A stretch of 64,000 nt of DNA from Diphasiastrum complanatum. Its lineage: Eukaryota > Streptophyta > Lycopodiopsida > Lycopodiales > Lycopodiaceae. Below, piece after piece: positions 7,894 through 19,300 of the stretch. The stretch's first letter is position 1. Each line of letters starts with the position of its first letter. A program made the position numbers and the translations under genes. The stretch lies in assembly GCA_029204225.1 (NCBI GenBank), contig CM055095.1, positions 74,019,501 to 74,083,500 on the forward strand. The letters are read 5' to 3'. The notes beneath the pieces are model-generated. The model worked only from the letters and a program-made list of their open reading frames with translations, did no database searches and had not been told where the DNA came from.

Positions 7894-10800
7894 TGGTCAG
7901 ATACGATTTGTTGCTGGCACCCCTAGCCGTTGCCAGAGCTAGGACTTCAGGGCCCCCGGGATTGGGAGCATCCCGAGGCCCCATCCATACTATCTTCAGA
8001 TTGGGGTATGAAATTGTGATGGCATCCACTGATCCTCTACAACAGGTGATATGATTGACTTTATCACTGGACTCGACCTATTGTTTTTCATGGAGACTCA
8101 TGAGAGCTAGGTGCGCGGTTTGCCCACCTTCCTGGGATACAGATGGGATTCAGTATACAGATCTGAGCCTAGATCAGCCAGTGGCCGTGGTTTAGGAGGA
8201 GTGGCTTGTCTCTCAGAGAGTCCCTTCATCAGATGTTTGAGTTCGTCAGGCATGATGAGCATGCACGATTTGGCTTCGTATCACAGGACGAGCAATTGGT
8301 TCGGACAGGGACGTCTTCATTGCTGCCTGCTATTTTCCTCCAGACTCCTGGCTCACCTTATCTGGACCTTTCAATGGATATCATTAGATTTGCAGAGCAG
8401 GGGCATATTTTCCTCACTAGGGATTTTAATGCCCGGATAGCTTCACGACAGGTAGAGTTCCATGATGCTACAGATCAGATGTGAGTTCATGCCCTTTATA
8501 GCGACAACTTGGGGATCACCAGGATTTCTGATAATCGACCGAGACCTATTACTTCATATGGTGAGTACCTGTTGCAGTTTGGTGAGGCACATGAGATAGC
8601 CATTTATAATGGCCTACCTCACTGGCCTAATTTTGGCAGCTATACTTGTCACCCTCACAGTGGCGGTCATAGTGTGGTTGATTACCTCATGGGGTCACCG
8701 TCATCCATTCCTCTTATTCACAGCTTCCGTATCTCCCCTACCACCCTCTCTGATCATTCGTTCCTATCCTTCCCTACTGGCCACCTTCCACCACCACAAC
8801 CTCAACACCAGTCCATCCTTCCCCGTGCACCCAAATACACCTTCCACCCCCTCTCTATCCCACTCTACCAGGAATCCCTCACCTCCTTACTTCACTCTTT
8901 TCCACACAGTGAACCGCTGGAGTCACAAGCCGCCTTCCTCACCACTTCACTCTGCTGCTACTTTGGCTTTTCCCTCTAAACCTCATAAATACAAACCAGT
9001 CCATCCACGATCATCTCGACCTTTCCATCCACCATGGTATGACGCAGAATGCCGATCCCTTCACGACTGTCACACATCATCTCCTTCGCTCTTCACGACA
9101 ATTGTACAACGGCACATTCCGTCGCAAAAAACGTGCCTATGATGACTCCAAAGAAAATCGTCTTGTGAACCTCCTTCTCAGCTCCTCCTCTGGTGCCTTT
9201 TGGCATGAGTTTATCCCTTGTGCCCCACCCCCTCTTCTGGATGATTTACATATCTGGACCGACTATGCTACCTAGCTTTACAATATACCCACTGATATGC
9301 CCATCTCCATCTCCCCTCGACCTTCAGACTTCACCTTTTTCACCCCTGACTTGGTTCGGGCAGCAATCAACAAGTTGAAAACCCACCGCACCAGAGACAT
9401 TGAAGACCTTGAGTCTGAGCTACTGATTCATGCCACCGATACCCTTGCCCCCACATTATCCACTCTCCTTAACCATGCTGTTGTTGAGGGCTTCCCATCC
9501 TCTTGGTGCACCAACATCATACATCCTATCCATAAAAACGGTGACCCCATGGTACCTGGTAATTACCGCACTATTATGATTGGATATGGCGTCATCCTCC
9601 AGTCTGCAGTTAGCTCAGAGGCATAGTCCAGGAGATTACATGCTTTGGGTCAGGCAGGGTTCCGCGCTCATTATTCCACTGCAAATCACATATTCACACT
9701 TCGAGCCATCATTGAGGAAGCTAGACACAGGAGAGAAAAGGTTTACTGTTGTTTTGTGGACTTCAGGAAAGCCTTTGATTCTGTCCCACACTCCTTATTT
9801 ATTCAGAGACTCCGAGACCTAGGTTTCTCTACAGATATTATTCTTGCCGTCATGGCTCTCTATGAGAGGGTTTTGGGTTGCTTTCGTCATGGTAGTGGCA
9901 TTTCTGAGCAGATCTGGAGTACTATTGGGGTTAAGCAGGGATGCTCTCTCTCACCAGTTCTCTTTGGATTATATATTGACGAGCTAGAGCAGGTCATCTC
10001 TCAGTGTGGTGGGGACGGTTGTCGGCTGGGAGACATTTTGATTGCCATCCTTCTCTATGCGGATGATGTGGTACTAGTCTCTCTCCTGTACCAGAGAGGG
10101 ATTACAGAGACAGGTGGACTATTTACACACTTTTTGTACTCAGTGGGGTTTAGGGGTGAACCTCTCGAAGACCAAAGTTATGGGCTTCAACACCTCTCGG
10201 GCCTTCATGTAGCGCCAGGAGCTTACCTTTGATGGACAGTCCCTAGAGGTGGTTTCTTCATACACTTACCTGGATGTGCTCTTCTCTGGTCCTACCTTCA
10301 TTATGAGATAGGCGGCTACCTCTAGACTTGGGAAGGCCACTCTTCCCTAGTCCAGCTGGAGAGATTCTGCTTCCGTAAGTCTATTCAGGATGCCTCGAGT
10401 AAGTGCGGATTGTTTCACACCATCGTCACCCCTTCAGCCTTGTATGCGGCAGAGATATGGTGTACAGGACTATCATCCTCACACTGGTCCAGCATTTGAC
10501 GCCTACAGACCACCATGTTAGCTCGCATGATCCGAGCGAAGGCCCTCGGTTCCCCATGAGATCATCCTCCGGAGTTTGCCACCCCCACTATTCAGATTGA
10601 GGCAGCCCTCCAGCTTATCACGTACATCCAGAGAGCTCAAGCACTTCTTGATACCGAGCCGATATATACGTGGATTGCACTCATGTCCTCTCATCACCTT
10701 CAGACTCGGGGATATCGGCTATCATGGTTCTCTCAGGCATCACACTTCCTCATGGAAGCATTTGGTATCACTATCACTGATCTCCCTTTGGGTACACACC

Positions 10801-11708
10801 AATACATTTTTTATACAGAGCATATCTCGACCGTGCTTGGCGTCACCAGCTGGGGATTAAGCCTGACTACTACTGGACTCACTTTCTGGAGTAGGATGCC
10901 ACTGGTCTTCCAGTTTTACCTCGCTATTTGTCCTCTGGACTATCACATGGTCTCCGCTTCACTTTGGGACAATTCAGAGTCTCCTCACATCAGTTGGCTA
11001 TTGAGATAGGCAAATTCCAGGGTACATCACGAGAGGAGAGACTATGCCTGCTGTGTCCCCTACACGAGATAGAGTCCGAGGAGCATTTCATCTTTAGATG
11101 CCCCATATATTATGAGATTAGAGAGAGATATCACTGTCCATTCCGTGACATGCCTACTACACTCAGAGCAATTTGATTATGAGGACTTATGCTACGAGAG
11201 ATGGTCTTGCTGCGCCAGGATATGTACCAGGCTCACCAACCACATCCTAGCTCTCAGGCTTAGATTACGTCTTTCTTCACCAAGAGATGGACACGGTCTG
11301 ATGACGACGACGACGACATACCACCTCACCGATGTCAGAGACAGTGTATCACTCATAGTTATGCAGCAGTTCATCACCTTGTTACGAGAGCACACAGTTT
11401 CCACCCTCCTAGACGACGTCAACGACGGTCCATACCTCCTGATGCAGCTCGTATTACGTCTTTTTTCAGCAGCAGCACTATATGATATTACACTACTCTT
11501 GGCAGTTATTCTTGCTCCCACTTATGGACAGTTGGTAGTTTGTAGTTTACAGTTATATTACTCATTTCTCTTTATGCATAGTTTTTCTTGGAGATGTTTA
11601 TATACGCTCCCATGGTTTTCACATACTTGACATGTACTCCTTTTGGTCTTATATGGCTTTTGGCATGGAAAAGACATTAATAAAGCTTTCTCTCTCTCTC
11701 TCTCTCTT
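7891..11708 (+). mobile_element. LINE copy 3, 5'-truncated, with complete 3' end and TC tail
   Basis: Starts near the ORF1/ORF2 junction (compare GGCCCC-rich sequence at 7,950-7,985 with the intact region at 35,190-35,225) and runs through endonuclease, RT, C-terminal Cys/His region and 3' UTR. It ends with GGCATGGAAAAGACATTAA, TAAAGC and a TC tail (11,689-11,708). ORF2 is broken by several stops and frameshifts. TC tracts bracket the copy on both sides. Confidence 0.88.
7985..11176 (+). pseudogene. LINE copy 3 ORF2: endonuclease-RT-C-terminal Cys/His motif
   Basis: Pieces in three frames give one protein order. Endonuclease: SGRGLGGVACL, FNARIASRQVEF, GGHSVVDYLMGSP, SDHSFLSF (8,110-8,770). 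Linker and RT N-terminus: SPRPSDFTFFTP, WCTNIIHPIHKNGDPM (9,297-9,626). RT core: CCFVDFRKAFDSVPH, GVKQGCSLSPVLF, LLYADDVVL (9,645-10,090). C-terminus: RLCLLCPLHEIESEEHF, FRCPIYYEIRERY (10,928-11,176). The catalytic Asp residues of RT motifs A and C are present, but frameshifts and stops make it a pseudogene. Confidence 0.85.
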
Positions 11709-12431
11709 TTCTCTTATTGATTTTTGTGATTTGTGATGTTCTGTTACCAAGATAGCCTTCACTCCAAGATGGTAGTTTTGTAGAGAGCGGATCTGAGTGC
11801 AAGATATTTCCTTCTCTCGTAGTTCCAAATTTTCTGTGCTATTGATGGCTCAATAGGTTTATAATGTTATTCCATTGTGTCTACTTCGAAATCAGGTCAA
11901 TAGGACCTCCTTCCTGTCCAGATTTTCATTCTCCCTATTTTAAGTGGCATGGCAATATTATGCTTCTGCATCTTTACTTTCTCCTTGTCAATGAGGCTTT
12001 GCATCTTGATTTGTACTGTAGATGCCTGCTAGTTCTGATATTTCATCTACTCATGTAGTGATTGTACTGTGATTAGTTCTCCTATCATTTACATGATTTC
12101 CAACCATGAATAATTCACTTCTCCTTAGATTGTTGTGCTAAATTGGAGTTATGTAGCTGAATTTATTTGAAACCCATTTAATCTGATGCCAGTTGGGTCG
12201 AGTTGACGGCGTACATAGTTCATTACATGTAAACAAGATCTCAGCCAACTGCTCGGAATTGGACCTGAAACTATTGGAAACCCATTTAATCTTAATCCTC
12301 TATATTTTCTCTTTCTATTGATAGTAATGTCTAGCATGAACTAGCTTTTGGGGCTAGAATCATTCACCAGAAGTTATCTTCTTTTGCTTGATATTTTGCA
12401 CATGTAACAGTAAACTTTGTTTTGTGGTCAG
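11709..12431 (+). other. Probable apyrase intron, no coding signal
   Basis: AT-rich DNA between the LINE tail and the first visible apyrase exon, ending in a T-rich stretch and AG acceptor at 12,430-12,431. I found no upstream exon here, so the donor of this intron lies further upstream, within or beyond the LINE cluster or outside the window. Confidence 0.5.
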
Positions 12432-12544
12432 GCACAGACGAAGGCCTTTTTGCTTGGGTGGCAGCAAACTATGCACTTGGAACTCTTGGAGGTGACCCAG
12501 ATGAAACTGCTGGAATTGTTGAGTTGGGTGGTGCCTCTGTTCAA
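12432..12544 (+). CDS. Apyrase exon (conserved regions 3 and 4)
   Basis: 113 bp, acceptor AG at 12,430-12,431, donor GTATGT after CAA at 12,544. It starts with the last two bases of a split Gly codon and encodes TDEGLFAWVAANYALG and IVELGGASVQ. In the family, the Glu of region 3 is the catalytic base and the Gly-rich loop of region 4 binds phosphate. Confidence 0.9.
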
Positions 12545-13287
12545 GTATGTTTCTGCCATGTGCTTACCCCTTATCAAAGATCCAAAGCATGGTTGATTTA
12601 ATTGCTTCATAAACATGGTCAGGCTTGTGCTTTTCAGATTACATGGAAAGACGGAAGTATAATAATGAAACATCTTACTCGTCATGGATGATTTTGTCAA
12701 CAATTTTGTTATGCAGGTGACATTTGTCCCCAGATTGTTACCTCCAGAAGAGTTCCTCATTAAGTTGGAACTAGGAGGAGTTACTTACAAAGTATATACA
12801 TACAGCTTCTTGAATCTTGGACAGGTCAGTTTGTTCTCAGTACTTTGACATGAGTTGACACATGAGATTTGTTGAGAGACCAATAGGTTGAGTGATACCT
12901 AGAAATTCCCATCTTCCAGTAAGTTATTTGTGTAAACATGTTCTTCATTGGAGTATTTGTAAAATTTTCATTCACAAATATATTTTCACCTCATGAAATT
13001 TAGAAGATTGAGGGGTTTTTTGGATGGGAGAACCATCACCTTCACTTTTGTAGATTGATGGGAAGACCTAAATTTTACAGAATCAAGGTCTTGTTGGAGG
13101 CTTTGTGCTGTGGTGGCAAATCTGTACTAGTACAACTACCTACCCACATTTTCCCCCACTCAAAAAATTTCATCAGAGAACAGATTTTCTTCGTCGATGT
13201 CCTCCAAGACCAAGCTTTATTGGACCAAATAAAGCAGTACAATGATCACAATAGTTGTGGAACGATGGCCTGGGGTGTGGAAGTAAT

Positions 13288-13346
<59 letters not shown>

Positions 13347-16300
13347 TTTTATTTCTTGTATTATTTTTCTTTGAACAAGCTGTCATTGGTTTTGTAGGAG
13401 GCTGCTTGGGAGGCACTTCTTCAACTACTATTTACTCGGGTTGTGAGAACATGTAAAAGCCTGAAACCTCTCTAAACTATTGGCTGAACTTGTTCTTTGA
13501 GGCGCCGAAGTGATAGATTTATTTTGAGGCAGTTTGAGTTGCTTGTCATTCTTTCTCTAAATGTTATTCAAGATGAGGGAGGAATGAGTGTGCTATTCAA
13601 TAATGTCAGCTTGGTGGAGTTAAGGAGTGTCCCACTTGGCAAGTCAGAATATCATGTTTGTGTTATACTTTTCAGATTAGGGTGTGGTTTGAAGCTTTGA
13701 AATTGTATGTTATCATTATTCAATTTGATCATATTTATCCTTGGTTCTCTAAGTACTAGTTGGAAGAGGACCTTCCAAAAAGATTCACTACTGGAATGTT
13801 TGAATGACGTGTAAGATATATGCTTTTGTTCTTCCCTGGAGTGTCTATATCGACTTTTATCTCCATCAATGTAGATTAGGCCAACTTATGGACATGTACT
13901 TAGGATGCTTTTACATGACCAATCATCCTTTAGTCCCCAAGTCATTATTTTACATGTTTTATTTAATATTATGTTTGGTTCCATGGGAACTTATTGAGTA
14001 ACTGGATAAGACTAGGTATATTGATCCACAAGGCCCACTGGTTGGGAGCAAAGTCCCCTACATTTATTTTGGCCCTGACTTTATCTAGTAGCTTTTTGGA
14101 AGGTTCTTTTAAAGGCCTCCATAACACTACAAGAAGATTAACCTAAAATCATTCTGCTGCTGGTTGGTGCTTGAGTTCTTTGTAGGAGATGCTGCTATCT
14201 GCTTCATGCTGAGATTTTTGTGGATTGTTCACTGATCAAGGGTTGGGGTGATCATTCTCTTGAGTCTTTGCTGCTTGGAAGCTTTTCTTGCAGTTTATTG
14301 CTAGAGGAAGACTTTTCAGCCCATCATTGAGGGAGGAAGGCATCCAGCAGTTCATCACTGGAAGAGAAGCATCTTTTCATCCTCCTAGGAGTCCATCCTT
14401 GGAGGGGAGAGATTTTGCAGGAGATTATTGACAAAGACTTTTGTTTACAGCCCATTGCAGGAGGGAGGACAATTTTTATCCATGTACCAGTTCATAGGTG
14501 GAGAAGGGACAGACCTTTCAACCCATTGTTAGTAGAGGCAACTCTTTTCAGCTTATATCACTTGGCAACATTGTTACAGCCCTCTACATTCATCATTGCC
14601 CTTACTATATCACTACTTTTGAGGAGGATGCAGCCTTACTGTAGCTCGCTATACTCATGGCTTCCATTGTTGGCCCCTATTTTATCTAGTCAATACTGGC
14701 CTTTGGTTGAGCCATTGTGGTTTCTGTACATTTACCACATCATCTATAATAAGTTGAGACAACTTTTTTGGTAGATTTACTTCTTATTTTGTTGTTGTCC
14801 ATACATAGGCCATAGCAGAGTATAATTCAATTTTGAGGAGCAAACTTTTGATGAAAAAGTTACAACTTACATATTGCAGCAACTATTACATCTTTGAGTG
14901 AAACTTTTATCATTCCTTGTACTCGAGCCTCCATTAGTGACAAGCATCTTTAAATTGAGGAGAGTCTAACATACTTGGTTGGGTGGACTGGTGAGAGGTT
15001 CTATTAATTGTTAGCGTATAAGAATGAGACATTCCAGTAAGTACTGTGCACGTGCGAATTTTCATATTGAGGAGTGCTTTCGTGTTGTGCAGGCACAACT
15101 ATCTTCCAGGTCCCACATTCTTCTTAGTATATTTCCATACATTCAAGTTTTTTCTCCTACTACAATCCATCCTTCTTCTCTGCTTCCAAATAAGGGGGCC
15201 GAAAGGAGAATTATTGGATTCAATGGCACTCTAGTTATGGACTCGGCTCATTACATTCGCCACGTTTATTTACATTCACAGTTACTTTACTTTATGCATA
15301 AGCAGGCCTTGGGCCCTTTTTTATTCATTAGTGATATTCAGACTATATGGTTGGCCTTTGGCCTTATTATTCATTATTAGGCCATTTGGACATATTACTG
15401 GAGAGTGGGGGCCTTCTTGGAGGGCGCACTATTATCCCTCCCAGTTGGGCCCTAGCCACTGGAAGCTTCCTTTTAGGGCTTCCTCTTGGCTATAAGTAGG
15501 GAAACTGTGTCATTTGTCATTCAGCTGATGATATTGATCTCTCTCTTTAGCCTCCTTAATCTCTCTCTTTCCTGCTTTCTAGGGTTAAGTCTTGCTTATG
15601 TGATGCTTTCATAGCTTAATTATAGATCAGCTGTGGCTCTATTCGTAACTTGGTATCAGAGCACTTTTCTGAGCACAATCTGGAATTTTTTCTTTGCTGC
15701 CTTGCCTTGTTCCTCCATCGCTGTTCCTTGATGTTGTTGCTTATTTGTCTCGTTGTAGATGCGGATGCGACACTCCTTGATGTCGTGATTGGCTCTCTTG
15801 CAATATCTGCAGAAAAGCTTCTTGCTCGATCCACCATGCTCACCTTGAGTGTGAGGCTTCTGCTATTGCTACTGCACTTTATTCTTGCCCTTGGAATAGT
15901 CTTTCTTCTTGGTGTACAAGGCCATGGATTTGTCTTTGATGGACAGGCCGTTGGTCTTTCTCCGCATTTCTTCTTGAAGAAGATGGTCGATCACCTTTTG
16001 AAGAGTGAGGTCAGGTTGTGTGGAGATCATCACCACAAAGTGTTCATACGATTTTGGAAGAGAAGAAAACAAGGTCATGATGACATCATCATCTTGAATA
16101 GAAAATCCTACAGCTGATAACTGATCCAATAGAGACTTGAACAGCTCCATTACCGTTTTGACAGCCCTGTTCCATCGCTGCTCCTTCCACTCCTTCCTGC
16201 CCAGCGTTCCCCCTGTTTTGTCCCCTCTTTTCTTTGCTGCCCAGCCCTCCTCCTCTTCCTTTCCATCGCTGTCCCTGCCTTCCGACCTATCACTTTCGTC

Positions 16301-19300
16301 TGATATTTTTCCAGTTTGCAGCCATCTTCCACAGTTAGTTCCTTGACTGTCCAGCGCCCATCCTCATCCAAAAACTACCCAATTCCGACATCATTTGCTA
16401 TTCCAAACAGCTAAAATTCTTCAACCTGTAAATCGCTGCCTCAGCACTCCCAACTTGTCACTTTTGCCTTTTTTTTTCTCCAATTCCAGCCATCTTTCAC
16501 AGCTCATCAAAAGGCTGTCGCGCGCTCATTCTCCACCACATTTTCAGGAATTCTGACTCCGTTTACTCTTTCAAATTCACATTGTATCCCTGGCTGTCCA
16601 GCGCATTTTTACAGCTTCTCCATTGTTCATTGCTGTCTGTTTTTTTTTCAGTTGTGATAATAGTGGTTGTAATAGGCTAATTTGGGGTGACGACAAGAGT
16701 CCGCTCCCTCAAGTTTTCGTCTATTCCTTCCACTATCATTATGGCACATTCACCTACCCCGAGTGAGACTACTCAGGAAACCTTATCCGATCAGTTTCGT
16801 CGCATGGATGAGACTCTTTCTGGCCTCATTCTTCGCTTCGATTCAGTTATGACCGGCTTTGCTACTATGCAGTCACAGATTGATTCTTTACAGCCTCATG
16901 GTCCTGGTAAAGCTCCTGTTTTTCCTACATTTGGGACTCCCCCTCCATTTGGATTTCCATCTTCTTCTGCTAGTCAGCCTGGTGGTGGACCGTTCATTCC
17001 ATCTAACCCACCTCCTGGTTTCTTTCCTCGTCCCCCCCTTCCTGAGCCACACTTTGCTCGAGACTTTCGTGATAGGGTACAGCTTGCTACCTATCCCGGT
17101 TCCTCCGACGGGAACTTATTAGAGAATTGGTTTGCTAAGCTTGACACATATTTTCAGATTTACCCCAAGACTGATCCTCAGAAGATCCAGTTGGCTGCTT
17201 TACATTTAGATGGACGTGCCGCCACGTGGTGGCGAGTTTATAGAGTTGATCATGATCGGGAAGGGCTCCATGTATGGCATACTTTTCGCCGTGACCTCCG
17301 CCATGCTATGATTGATCCTCAGTGGCTTGACCGCCAACGTGATACATTCCGTAGTCTCACTCAGACCAGTGATCTTGCTTCTTATACAGATCAGTTTATG
17401 GAGCTTTCTTATCTTTTCACAGATCTTCAGCCCACTGAGCTTATTTCTCGTTACATTGCTGGGCTTCGTGGTGCTTTACGTTATGATGTTTCTTCCTTCC
17501 GTCCTACCACACTTGTTGAGGCGATGTCTCTTGCCAGTACTTTACAACATAAGTACTCTGACACCCTTCCTTCCCGCTTCTCCCGACCCCGTCCTTCTGC
17601 TTCATCTTTTCCCGCTACGTTCACCCCTACACCGGCCCCTTCTGTTCCAGCTCTCTTCATTGCCCCTTCGCCTCCTCGTCCTCCAACTCCTCGACCTGCT
17701 TTTGTCCGACGTTACACGTCTGCAGAGTTCGCTAATCTTCAGCAAAAGCGTCTTTGCTTTCGTTGTAAGAGTCCTGACCATCTTGCCCGTGATTGCCGCC
17801 AGCCTCTCCCTACTACTACTGCTGTTTTTACCATGAGGGCACTACTCCAGATGATTCCGATATCTACATTCATATTTCTGATGAGCCTGACTTATCCTCT
17901 GAGCCTTCCCTTGATTTACTTCCTGCTACTTGCCATGCTCAGCTTGCCTATGCTACTTGGACAGGGCGTCCTGGTCCTCGCTCCATTCGGTTACGTGTGC
18001 GTATTACAGGTCGAGAGTATATTGCTTTAGTTGATACTGGTAGCACTCATTCTTTTATTAGCAGTTATATCACTAGTCGGATCCGTGCTTCACCTGTTCC
18101 TGCTTCCCAGCCTCTCACAGTTGAGGTTGCCAGTTCTCATTCTTTTCCTAGTTCTCAGATGTTTCAGCGTTTACCATACCGCATTGGAGATTTCTCTGGA
18201 CAGGCAGATCTTTACATTATCCCTATCGAGCGTTATGATCTTATCCTTGGTGCTGATTGGTTTGCATCTCTTGGAGCCGTTACACTGGACTTGACACATC
18301 AGACATTGACATTTGTACATGATGTAGTTACACACTCACTTGTGGGCATTGATTCTCAGGGAGACTTCCAGTTGATTACTGGGAAGCAGTTTATTCGCAG
18401 CCTGCCGAAGGCTCATTGTGCTGCCTTATTATGTGTTCAGCGGGCAGTACCAGTTCCTCCAGTTTCTACACCAGCAGCTGTTCCTCAGGTGATTTCTGAC
18501 TTATTACATCAGTATGCTTTTGTCTTTTCAGAACCTACGACGCTACCACCATTACGTGACGTGAACCATCATATTGATTTGCGTCCTGGTTCTGCTCCTC
18601 CCTCCCGTCCCCCTTATCGTATGTCTCGATCTGAGTGTGATGAGCTTGAGCTCCATATTACTGCCTTGTTAGATCAGGGTCTCATTGTTCCTAGTCACAG
18701 CCCTTTTGGTGCTCCTGTTCTCCTTATTAATAAGAAAGATGGTACCAAACGCCTTTGTTTTTATTACCGTGCTTTTAATAAGTTGACTATTCGTAATCAG
18801 TACCCTATTCCATACATGGATGACCTCTTTGACCAGCTCGGTACCTCTAAAATCTTTTCCAAGATAGACCTTCGTTCTGGATATTACCAAATCAGGATGC
18901 ACCCTTCTGACGAACATAAGACTGCTTTCCGTACTCATCTTGGTTTATATGAATTTCGTGTGCTTCCTTTTGGTGTTACTAATGGCCCTTCTACGTTCCA
19001 GAATGTGATGAATAACGTCTTACGTTCGCTTCTTGGTCGTTGTGTCTTGGTTTATTTTGATGATATTCTTATTTTTAGTCAGTCTCTTGCTGAGCATGTT
19101 GCCCATCTTTCCTCGGTTTTTCAGTTACTTGTACACCACCAGTTATTTGCTAAGTTGTCTAAATGTTCTTTTGCTGTTTCTGAGATCGAGTTTCTTGGTT
19201 TTCTTATTTGTAATGGTCACATTCATCTGGACCTTCATAAGGTTCAGGCCATCCAGGATTGGCCTATACCTACTGATATTCATCATCTTCGTATGTTTCT

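Noticed and set aside
17800-17840. Programmed -1 frameshift between gypsy gag and pol
   Set aside because: No standard slippery heptamer in the right phase was seen. A one-base indel in the T run explains it more simply.
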